A stretch of 58,475 bases of DNA, taken from contig CBDFHV010000046.1 in assembly GCA_965247705.1 (NCBI GenBank), positions 1 to 58,475 of the forward strand, in the 5' to 3' direction. Positions 8,971 to 16,078 of the stretch are shown here, in pieces. Position 1 is the first letter of the stretch; the number at the start of each line of letters is the position of its first letter. The notes under the pieces were generated by a model. The model was not told the origin of the DNA. It was given only the letters and a program-made list of their open reading frames with translations, and made no database searches. Made by a program: the position numbers and the translations under genes. The DNA comes from CBDFHV01 sp965247705 (lineage in GTDB: Bacteria > Pseudomonadota > Alphaproteobacteria > Rhodospirillales > CAMCUA01).

Positions 8971-9444
8971 ATGATTGGAAAGCGTACTTTTGCCGCCATG
9001 ATCGTGCTCGCGATGGTGGCCGGCTGTGCCTCGGACAGGGGCAACAAGGAAGTTGGCGGCACGTTGCTGGGTGCGGGACTGGGCGCCTTGGCGGGCTCCC
9101 AGATCGGCGGCGGCACGGGTCAGCTGGCGGCCGTGGCCGTCGGCGCATTGGCCGGTGCCTGGCTGGGCGGGGAGGCTGGCCGTTCTCTCGACAAGGCCGA
9201 TCAGCAATACGCCCAGCGCAATGCCCAGAACTCCCTGGAATACAACCAGGCGGGCCAGGCCTCGGCCTGGCGCAATCCGGACTCCGGGCATGAGGGAACC
9301 TTTACACCGACCCGGACCTATCAGACCGCCGATGGGCGGAACTGCCGGGACTACGAGCAGATCATCACCGTCGATGGCCGATCGGAGACGGCGGCCGGCC
9401 GGGCTTGTCGCAATCCCGATCGTACCTGGCAGATCGTCCAGTAG
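8971..9444 (+). CDS. Glycine-zipper lipoprotein (17 kDa surface antigen type)
   Basis: A 157-residue predicted outer-membrane lipoprotein. The signal peptide MIGKRTFAAMIVLAMVAGC ends in a lipobox (MVAGC). A glycine-zipper segment rich in GxxxG repeats follows (GGTLLGAGLGALAGSQIGGG, then GALAGAWLGGEAG), and then the RT-domain-like C-terminus typical of the Rickettsia 17 kDa antigen family (SAWRNPDSGHEGTFTPTRTYQTADGRNCRDYEQIITVDG). The ATG at 8971 is preferred over 8938 because GGAGG precedes it and the signal peptide begins there. The role is envelope-related but not defined. Confidence 0.85.
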   Translation: MIGKRTFAAMIVLAMVAGCASDRGNKEVGGTLLGAGLGALAGSQIGGGTGQLAAVAVGALAGAWLGGEAGRSLDKADQQYAQRNAQNSLEYNQAGQASAWRNPDSGHEGTFTPTRTYQTADGRNCRDYEQIITVDGRSETAAGRACRNPDRTWQIVQ

Positions 9445-9492
9445 AGGGCACGGCCAAGTCCGAGCCGCCTCGGTAGTCCTGGCTTCGCGATC

Positions 9493-10362
9493 ATGAAGGA
9501 CCCGTACGCGGTCCTTGGACTTGGCTCAAGCGCCACCCAGGACGAGATCAAGCGGGCGTTCCGCAAGCTGGCCCAGAAGCACCATCCGGACCGGCGGCCA
9601 GGCGATTCGGCGGCCGAAGCCCGTTTCAAGGAGATGTCCGCCGCCTACGATCTGCTGTCCGATCCGGTCAAGCGACGCCGGTTCGATCGGGGCCACATTG
9701 ACGCCGACGGTCGCGAAACCGGCCCCCGCACCCGGCGCGGCGCGCGTCATCGCGCCCAAGGCAATCCCTTCGACCGCTTCTTCCACAAGCGCGCGGGCGG
9801 TGCGGCGGGTGGGTTGAAGGTCGACGGCGTGGACGTCACCTACACCCTCAGCGTGGATTTCCTCGAGGCCGCCGGCGGCGCCGTCAAGCGCGTCAGCATG
9901 ACCAACGGCAAGACCTTGGATGTCCGCATTCCGCCGGGTTGCCAGGACGGCCAGGTCCTGCGCCTGAAGGACCAGGGCATGCCCGGCATCGGCGGCGGCA
10001 AGACGGGGGCCGCCCGGGTGGAAATCACGGTGCGGCCCCACCCGACCATGCGTTTGAACGGATACGACGTTGAGGCCGAGGTGCCCGTTTCCTTGCCCGA
10101 GGCGGTCCTGGGCGGTCGCATCGAAGTTGAAACCATCAGCGGGCGCCTGTCGGTCACCGTACCGGAGGGCGCCAACTCGGGAACCGTGCTGCGGCTGCGG
10201 AGTAAGGGCTTCGCCAAGCCCGGCGGTAGTCACGGGGACCACCTGGCGCGACTGACCGTTGTGCTGCCGGACGGTCCCGACGACGAACTGGTGGCCTTCG
10301 TTCGGAAATGGTCGGCCCGCAAGCCCTATCAGGTGCGTAAAGCCGCCGCCAAAGCCGACTGA
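9493..10362 (+). CDS. DnaJ-type co-chaperone without zinc finger (CbpA-like)
   Basis: A 289-residue class B J-domain protein. Residues 3-67 form the J domain with the HPD tripeptide (KHHPDRR), which stimulates DnaK ATPase. A Gly/Arg-rich linker follows, then two beta-sandwich substrate-binding domains from about residue 115 (VTYTLSVDFLEAAGGAVKRV, LDVRIPPGCQDGQVLRLKDQG, MRLNGYDVEAEVPVSLPEAVLGG). The CxxCxGxG zinc repeats of DnaJ itself are absent. It lies 48 bases after the lipoprotein gene and is convergent with the interrupted yihY gene. Confidence 0.9.
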   Translation: MKDPYAVLGLGSSATQDEIKRAFRKLAQKHHPDRRPGDSAAEARFKEMSAAYDLLSDPVKRRRFDRGHIDADGRETGPRTRRGARHRAQGNPFDRFFHKRAGGAAGGLKVDGVDVTYTLSVDFLEAAGGAVKRVSMTNGKTLDVRIPPGCQDGQVLRLKDQGMPGIGGGKTGAARVEITVRPHPTMRLNGYDVEAEVPVSLPEAVLGGRIEVETISGRLSVTVPEGANSGTVLRLRSKGFAKPGGSHGDHLARLTVVLPDGPDDELVAFVRKWSARKPYQVRKAAAKAD

Positions 10363-10392
10363 GGTCCCGGCGCGGTCATCGGGGAGCGGCCC

Positions 10393-11027
10393 CTAAGGCG
10401 CCCGACGGAGCGGTAGAGGTTGCGCCTCGTTCTGCTCCGAGTCCCGGGCCTCGCCCGCAAGGAGATCCCGCAGGGGAACGGACAGCGCTTGGCGCTGACC
10501 TTGGGCGGCGGTGGCGACAGCATTCGCCAGTCCGCCGCGCCAGGGGAGCACGGCCAACGACGGGTCGGCGTCCGGCAGGTCAATCTTCAATCCCAGGACG
10601 GTCACGAAATCGAACAGGCTCACCGTCGCCAAGTCCCGTGACACCACCCAGTGTCCCCCAGTGGTCTCTTCGGCGAAGCCGGCGGCGCGCAAGTCGCTGA
10701 GCAGGCGTTCCATGGCGTCTTCCCCAGGATAGGGGTCGACCTTCAGGTCCGTTCGGCGCACCGACTTCCCGGAGAGGCTGGCCTCGAACAGGATCGCCAG
10801 GATATGGCTGGCCACCAGGAGCCGCCGGCCCGGATCGAGGAAGCGGTCGTGGCGCCGCCCCCGGGACGATCGCCACTCGGTCACCGACGCCGAAAGCACG
10901 GCGCCGAACAGGATCACCGACCAGGACAGGTACATCCACACCAGGAAGATCGGCACCACCGATACGGCGCCGTAGATCGTCTGATAGGTGGGGAAGCGGG
11001 CGACGTAGAATCCGAAAACCAGACTTA
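10393..11027 (-). pseudogene. yihY: YihY/UPF0761 inner-membrane protein, 3' part cut off by IS5-family element
   Basis: The fragment carries the last part of a YihY (formerly RNase BN-like) membrane protein: LVFGFYVARFPTYQTIYGAVSVVPIFLVWMYLSWSVILFGAVLSASV, then a cytoplasmic C-terminal domain of about 150 residues. It has no start of its own because the upstream part lies on the far side of the IS at 11028-11865. Removing the IS and one copy of the TA duplication joins GLMLGLL to SLVFGFYV in frame, giving one protein of about 435 residues. Confidence 0.85.
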
Positions 11028-11041
11028 GGGTCCGGACTCAT

Positions 11042-11799
11042 TCAAATCCAGTAGCAGACGAGAGCGGCGAGGCATAGGCCTGCCATGAAGTTGATGGCGT
11101 TCTTGTCGTATCGCGTGGCGATGCGTCGGAAGTCCTTGAGGCGTCCGAACATGCGCTCGATGGTGTTTCGGTCTTTGTATCGCTCTGTGTCGAAGGGATG
11201 AGGTTGTTTGCGGTTCACCTTGTTGGGGATGACCGGCTGGATTTTCTGGCGTAGCAGGCAGGCGCGCCAGTGGTCGGCGTCATAGGCCTTGTCGGCGAGA
11301 AGATATCGCGTCCTCGGCAGATGCGCGGCGAGCATGACGGCGCCCTTGATGTCGGCGGTCTGGCCGGGCGTGAGATAGAAGGCCAGGGGCCGGCAATGTT
11401 CGTCGCTCAGGGCATGGACCTTGGTGTTGCGTCCGCCCTTTGTGCGGCCGATGGCCTGAGCAGAGGCCCCCCTTTTCCGCCGCCGGCGCAGCGATGCGCC
11501 TTGACGTGTGTGGTGTCGATGGAGACCTGTTGCGGTGTCCCTGCCAGGCTCTCCGTCAAAGCCGAGAACAGGTACTGCCAGTGACCACGTTGCGACCACC
11601 GGTTATAGCGATTGTAGACCGTCGTCGAAGGCCCGTACGCCGGTGGGCAGTCCTGCCAGCGGCAGCCCGACTGGAGAACGTGAAGGATGCCACTGATGAT
11701 CCGCCGATCATCCTCGCGCCGCTTACCCGCCGCGTAGTAAGGAAGATGCGGCTCGATCGCCGCCCATTGCTGATCTGAGAGCCAAAATGATCCGCGCAT
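11042..11799 (-). CDS. IS5-family DDE transposase made by -1 frameshift
   Basis: Frame A starts at the ATG at 11799 (MRGSFWLSDQQWAAIEPHLP) and carries the first catalytic Asp in SIDTTHVKAHR. At GGGKGG the family-like sequence passes into the -1 frame (ASAQAIGRTKGGRNTKVHAL), which carries the second Asp (LLADKAYDADHW) and the Glu (IERMFGRLKDFRRIATRYDK), and ends at 11042. The overlap of the two frames contains AAAAGGGGGG on the coding strand. The fused product has about 250 residues, normal for this group, and all three acidic residues are present, so the enzyme may be active. Confidence 0.87.
11467..11476 (-). promoter_or_regulatory. Slippery sequence for -1 frameshift in the transposase
   Basis: On the coding strand this is AAAAGGGGGG, exactly at the point where homology moves from the first to the second transposase frame. 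Runs of this kind drive programmed slippage in IS427-group elements. The shift direction deduced from codon phase is -1. Confidence 0.7.
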
Positions 11800-11867
11800 G
11801 CCTCAAAACCTCCTGCGTTCGGTTCCAAGACATTGAATCAGATAATGGTTAATGAGTTATGACCCTA

Positions 11868-12543
11868 GAAGGCCGAGCATCAGTCCGGCAATGGTGCCGC
11901 CGACCACGGCCGCCCGCAGGGCGACGGGCCGGTTGGGAATGATCATGTAGAAAAGCGTCAAGGTTATCAGCGAGATGACCGTCGGCAGCAATCGGGTGAG
12001 GCGCTCCAGGGGCCCCGTGCCCTGATCCAGCCCCGCCCATTGGGTCAAGGCGAAAAAGTAGGTGGAGAGCGAGAAACTGGCGCCGAGGAGCAACGGCCCC
12101 AACGTAAGCACCGCCCAGAACACGAGAAGCCGCGGGATCAGGGCCCGTGGTCTGGGCACCCGGAATATGACGTTGAGGTCCGCCTCGATCGTACCCAGGA
12201 GGAGAATCGCCGTCACCGCCAGGCCGATGATGCCGACGGCCGTCAGCTTCGCCGTGTTGGCGACGAACTGATCGAAGTACTCCCGCATGGCGTCCGCCGA
12301 TTGGGGCAGAAAGTTGCTGAACAGAGCCGCCTGGAAATCTCCCCTGACCCCCTCGAACACCGGGAACGCGGCCAGCATGGAAAAGGCGATGGCGGTCAGT
12401 GGCACCACCGCCAACAGGGAGGTGTAGCTGAGGGACGCCGCCATTCGCAGACAGCGGTCGTCGCTGAATCGATGCCAGCTGTAGGCGAAGAATGCCGCGG
12501 CATTCTTCGCCATCGCTTCGGTCTGTCGTGTCACGTCTCTCAT
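11868..12543 (-). pseudogene. yihY: YihY/UPF0761 inner-membrane protein, 5' part cut off by IS5-family element
   Basis: The fragment encodes the N-terminal 225 or so residues of a YihY family protein: FFAYSWHRFSDDRCLRMAASLSYTSLLAVVPLTAIAFSMLAAFP, then further membrane segments (LTAVGIIGLAVTAILLLGTIEADLN, LIPRLLVFWAVLTLGPLLLGASFSLS, LPTVISLITLTLFYMIIPNRPV). It ends at GLMLGLLGS where the IS supplies a stop. With the 3' part it makes a complete polytopic membrane protein of unknown function. It is divergent from fabI. As it stands, a truncated five-helix product could still be made. Confidence 0.85.
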
Positions 12544-12676
12544 GTCGCACCGATTGACGCTGCTGGGACCATCCTATAAGCCAAGGTTTGCCGCAACAGG
12601 CTTTTCATGCGAAGGCGGCGGCACCGCGTCGCGCCATGCCGCACCACGCCGTCGTAACGCCCCAACCGAGGACGCC

Positions 12677-13501
12677 ATGACAAATCCCGCCCCCCTGATG
12701 CGCGGAAAGAAGGGCCTCATCATGGGTGTCGCCAACAACCGTTCGATCGCCTGGGGCATCGCCCAGGCGCTCCACGCCCAAGGCGCCGAATTGGCCTTCA
12801 CGTACCAGGGCGAGGCACTGGAAAAGCGGGTGCGTCCCCTCGCCGACTCCGTTGGTTCCAGCGTCGTGGTTCCCTGCGACGTAACCGATGCCGCGAGCAT
12901 GGACGCGGTGTTCGAGTCGGTCGGCAAGGCCTGGGGACGGCTGGATTTTCTGCTGCACGCGATCGCCTATTCGGACAAGGAACAGCTCAAGGGCCGCTAT
13001 CTTGACACGACTCCGGAGAACTTCGAGCAAACGTTGAACATCTCGTGTTATTCGTTCACCAGCCTTTGTCAGCGTGCCGCGCCCCTGATGACCGACGGCG
13101 GCAGCCTGCTGACCCTGACCTATTTCGGGGCCGAGCGCGTGATGCCCCACTACAACGTCATGGGCGTCGCCAAGGCGGCCCTGGAAGCCAGCGTCCGTTA
13201 TCTGGCCGAAGACCTGGGCAAGGACGGCATTCGCGTCAACGGTCTGTCAGCAGGCCCCATGAAGACCCTGGCCGCATCGGGGATTGGCGATTTCCGCTAT
13301 ATTCTCAAGTGGAACGAGTACAATTCTCCCTTGCGGCGCAACGTCACCCTCCAGGACGTGGGCAATGCCGGCCTCTATTTGCTCAGCGACCTCGCGAGCG
13401 GGGTAACGGGCGAGATCCATCACGTGGACTGCGGTTACCACATCGTCGGCATGAAGGCGGTGGACGCCCCGGACATCTCCGTGGCCCGGGACGACGGCTG
13501 A
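12677..13501 (+). CDS. fabI: Enoyl-[acyl-carrier-protein] reductase (NADH)
   Basis: A 274-residue FabI that reduces trans-2-enoyl-ACP in the last step of each fatty-acid elongation cycle. Signatures are GVANNRSIAWGIAQALHAQGAELAFTYQGE (divergent SDR dinucleotide site), FLLHAIAYSD, and the Tyr-x6-Lys active-site region YFGAERVMPHYNVMGVAKAALEASVRYLAEDLG. The ATG at 12677 is chosen because homology begins there; the upstream extension is Arg/His-rich read-through. Chorismate synthase follows after 9 bases, an arrangement common in Rhodospirillales. Confidence 0.96.
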   Translation: MTNPAPLMRGKKGLIMGVANNRSIAWGIAQALHAQGAELAFTYQGEALEKRVRPLADSVGSSVVVPCDVTDAASMDAVFESVGKAWGRLDFLLHAIAYSDKEQLKGRYLDTTPENFEQTLNISCYSFTSLCQRAAPLMTDGGSLLTLTYFGAERVMPHYNVMGVAKAALEASVRYLAEDLGKDGIRVNGLSAGPMKTLAASGIGDFRYILKWNEYNSPLRRNVTLQDVGNAGLYLLSDLASGVTGEIHHVDCGYHIVGMKAVDAPDISVARDDG

Positions 13502-13510
13502 CATCATCCC

Positions 13511-14581
13511 ATGTCCGCCAACAGCTTTGGCCACCTGTTCCGCTTCACCACCTTCGGCGAAAGCCACGGGCCGGCCATCGGCTGCGTGGTGGACGGGGTG
13601 CCGCCGCGCCTGCCGCTGAACGAGGCCGACATCCAGGTTTTTTTGGACAGGCGCCGGCCGGGCCAGTCCCGCCACACCAGCCAGCGGCGGGAGCCCGACA
13701 CAGTAGAGATCATGTCGGGCGTGTTCGAGGGCCAGACCACGGGCACGCCCATCGGGCTTCTGATTCGCAACCAGGATGCCCGCTCCAAGGACTATGCGGC
13801 CATCAAGGACACCTTCCGCCCCGGCCACGCCGACTACACCTACCTGGCCAAGTATGGCATTCGCGATCACCGGGGCGGCGGTCGCGCCAGCGCCCGTGAG
13901 ACGGCCATGCGGGTAGCCGCGGGGGCCGTGGCCCGCAAGGTGCTGGGTAAGGGCATCGAAATCCGCGGCGCCCTGATCCGCATCGGCCCCCACGCCATCG
14001 ACCGGGACCACTGGGACTGGGCCGAAGTGGCGCGCAATCCCTTTTGGTGCCCCGATGCGCAATCCGCGGCCCATTGGGAGGCCTATCTGGATGGGGTGCG
14101 CAAGCAGGGCTCCTCCATCGGCGCCGTGATCGAGGTGGTGGCCAGCGGCGTTCCCGCCGGCCTCGGCGCGCCGATCTACAACAAGCTGGACGGCGATCTG
14201 GCCAAGGCCCTGATGACCATCAACGCGGTCAAAGGCGTCGAGGTGGGCGCCGGGTTCGCGGCGGCGGCCCTCAGCGGCGAGGAAAACGCCGACGAGATGC
14301 GCATGGGCAACGACGGCGTAACGTTCCAGTCCAACAACGCCGGCGGAATCCTGGGCGGCATTTCGACCGGACAGGACATCGTCGTCCGCTTCGCCGTCAA
14401 GCCGACCAGCTCGATCCTGACCCCACGGCGCACGGTGACCGCTTCCGGGGAGGACACGGAGATCGTCACCAAGGGCCGCCACGACCCCTGCGTCGGCATT
14501 CGCGCCGTCCCGGTGGGCGAAGCCATGGTGGCCTGCGTGCTGGCCGATCACCTGCTGCTTCACCGGGCGCAGGGCGGCTGA
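13511..14581 (+). CDS. aroC: Chorismate synthase
   Basis: A 356-residue enzyme that converts EPSP to chorismate, the last step of the shikimate pathway, using reduced FMN. All three family signatures are present: GESHGPAIGCVVDGVPPRLPL near the start, RPGHADYTYLAKYGIRDHRGGGRASARET in the middle, and RHDPCVGIRAVPVGEAM near the C-terminus. Length is normal. It is probably cotranscribed with fabI and converges on tlyA. Confidence 0.97.
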   Translation: MSANSFGHLFRFTTFGESHGPAIGCVVDGVPPRLPLNEADIQVFLDRRRPGQSRHTSQRREPDTVEIMSGVFEGQTTGTPIGLLIRNQDARSKDYAAIKDTFRPGHADYTYLAKYGIRDHRGGGRASARETAMRVAAGAVARKVLGKGIEIRGALIRIGPHAIDRDHWDWAEVARNPFWCPDAQSAAHWEAYLDGVRKQGSSIGAVIEVVASGVPAGLGAPIYNKLDGDLAKALMTINAVKGVEVGAGFAAAALSGEENADEMRMGNDGVTFQSNNAGGILGGISTGQDIVVRFAVKPTSSILTPRRTVTASGEDTEIVTKGRHDPCVGIRAVPVGEAMVACVLADHLLLHRAQGG

Positions 14582-14590
14582 CAAGCGGGA

Positions 14591-15337
14591 TCACGCCACG
14601 GCGTTGATTGCCGCGATCAGGAATTCCTTGTTGCCCTTGGGGCCTTGAATGGGGCTTTCGACGATACCCAGAACCGGCCAGCCGATGCTTTCAAGCCATT
14701 GGCGGATAACATCGCAGACCTCGGCGTGGAGGGCGGGGTCGCGAACCACGCCCCCCTTCCCCACCCGGCCCTTGCCGACTTCGAACTGGGGCTTGATGAG
14801 GGCGACCAGATGGGCGCCCGGCACGGCGAGTCCCAGGGCCGCTGGTAGCACCGTACGCAGGCCGATGAAACTGGCGTCGCACACCACCATGGCTACCGGC
14901 TCGGGAACCTGGGCAGCGGTCAGGTATCGGGCATTGGTTCGCTCCAGGACCACGACGCGGTGGTCATTGCGCAAGGTCCAGTGGAACTGCCCGTGGCCCA
15001 CGTCCACCGCGTAGACCCGCGCCGCGCCCTTCTCCAACAGCACATGGGTAAAGCCGCCGGTGGAAGCGCCGATGTCCAGGCAAATCCGGCCGGCGGGATC
15101 GATGGCGAAATGGGCAAGGTCCCGTTCCAGCTTCAGCCCGCCCCGGGAGACCCACGGATGGTCGCGGCCGGCGACCTCCAGCGGCGTCGCCGGATCGATC
15201 CGCTGCCCCGCCTTGTCCAGTCTCTTCTCGCCGCTCCAGACGGCGCCGGCCATGATGAGCGCCTGGGCCTTGGCCCGGCTTTCCGCCAGGCCGCGATCGA
15301 CGAGAACTTGGTCCAGACGTGACTTGGGGATGGACAT
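14591..15337 (-). CDS. tlyA: TlyA family rRNA 2'-O-methyltransferase / hemolysin-like protein
   Basis: A 248-residue protein with an N-terminal S4 RNA-binding domain (SRLDQVLVDRGLAESRAKAQALIMAGAVWSGEKRLDKAGQRI) and an FtsJ-like SAM methyltransferase domain (VSRGGLKLERDLAHF, CLDIGASTGGFTHVLLEKGAARVYAVDVGHGQ). TlyA methylates 16S and 23S rRNA in mycobacteria, and the proteobacterial members are presumed to do the same. The ATG at 15337 (MSIPKSRLDQ) is chosen because S4 homology begins there. In relatives tlyA sits directly behind dxs; here an MNT/HEPN pair on the opposite strand separates them. Confidence 0.9.
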   Translation of the reverse strand: MSIPKSRLDQVLVDRGLAESRAKAQALIMAGAVWSGEKRLDKAGQRIDPATPLEVAGRDHPWVSRGGLKLERDLAHFAIDPAGRICLDIGASTGGFTHVLLEKGAARVYAVDVGHGQFHWTLRNDHRVVVLERTNARYLTAAQVPEPVAMVVCDASFIGLRTVLPAALGLAVPGAHLVALIKPQFEVGKGRVGKGGVVRDPALHAEVCDVIRQWLESIGWPVLGIVESPIQGPKGNKEFLIAAINAVA

Positions 15338-15386
15338 CGGGATTATGGACTCAGGCCGGGAATCGGGTCCGTGTATACTGCATGCC

Positions 15387-15707
15387 GTGAACGACGACAC
15401 GCGCACCTTATTGACCGAATACCGGGCCGCCCTGGAAAGCCTTTACGGCGACCGGCTGGTCAAGCTCGTCCTGTTCGGCTCCCGGGCACGCGGCGATGCC
15501 CGGCCGGATTCGGACATCGATGTGCTGATCGTGCTCACGGGACCGCTTGATCATTGGGCCGAAATCCAAAGGACCAGCGCGTTGACCAGCAAGCTCTCCA
15601 TCGAGCATGAGACTTTCCTCTCCCGCTTATTCGCGACCCCCGAGGACATGGACGGTGAGCGAACACCGTTTTTCCGGGAAGTCCGCGTCGAGAGTGTCGC
15701 CGTGTGA
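15387..15707 (+). CDS. MNT-type nucleotidyltransferase domain protein
   Basis: A 106-residue minimal nucleotidyltransferase. The GS motif with the paired acidic residues is complete (GSRARGDARPDSDIDV, Gly31-Ser32 and Asp43/Asp45). The start is probably the GTG at 15387, since a TATACT -10-like box ends only 7 bases before it, which makes longer forms less likely. It overlaps the next gene by four bases. MNT proteins paired with HEPN proteins form toxin-antitoxin modules in which some MNT members AMPylate the HEPN partner. Whether this pair acts that way is inference. Confidence 0.8.
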   Translation: MNDDTRTLLTEYRAALESLYGDRLVKLVLFGSRARGDARPDSDIDVLIVLTGPLDHWAEIQRTSALTSKLSIEHETFLSRLFATPEDMDGERTPFFREVRVESVAV

Positions 15708-16078
15708 CGGAGGAACAGGAAGCGCTCCTCGACAAGGCAGCCAGCAGCATCGCAGCGGCGCGGGTACTACTCGACCAAGGATTTCCGGAGTATTCTGCGT
15801 CCCGCTCCTATTACGCCATGTTTTACGCGGCGACGGCGCTGCTCGACCGGCACGGGCAGACGTTTAAGCGTCATAGCGCCCTGTTGAGCGCATTTGCCAA
15901 ACTGCTTCACGAGACCGAAGTCGTGCCGAAGTCGTGTCATCGATGGATTTCGGACGCCTACAACGCCCGCATCGCCAGCGACTATCGTGCCGACCGTGAG
16001 GTTCCAGACGCCGAGGCGTCCAATCATGTCGAGAACGCCGAACGGTTGATGATCCTGGTCCGACAGGTTCTCGCCTAA
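15704..16078 (+). CDS. HEPN domain protein, partner of the MNT gene
   Basis: A 124-residue all-alpha protein with the HEPN core ARVLLDQGFPEYSASRSYYAMFYAATALLDRHG. It starts at a GTG inside the stop of the MNT gene (GTGA overlap), so the two are translationally coupled. The Rx4-6H ribonuclease motif of toxic HEPN proteins is not evident: the C-terminal region reads YNARIASDYRADREV. It may therefore belong to the non-nucleolytic MNT/HEPN class. The 3' end overlaps the dxs stop by four bases, tail to tail. Confidence 0.8.
   Translation: MTEEQEALLDKAASSIAAARVLLDQGFPEYSASRSYYAMFYAATALLDRHGQTFKRHSALLSAFAKLLHETEVVPKSCHRWISDAYNARIASDYRADREVPDAEASNHVENAERLMILVRQVLA

Larger units (their letters stand above)
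11028..11865 (-). mobile_element. IS5-family insertion sequence (IS427-group type), 838 bp
   Basis: Both ends are readable. The left end reads GGGTCCGGACTCATT and the right end, on the other strand, GGGTCATAACTCATT, giving imperfect inverted repeats that begin GGG as in IS427-like elements. The dinucleotide TA flanks the element on both sides (11026-11027 and 11866-11867), a target duplication typical of the group. The element contains two overlapping transposase frames on the minus strand. It is inserted in the middle of the yihY gene, which is in the same orientation. Confidence 0.9.
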
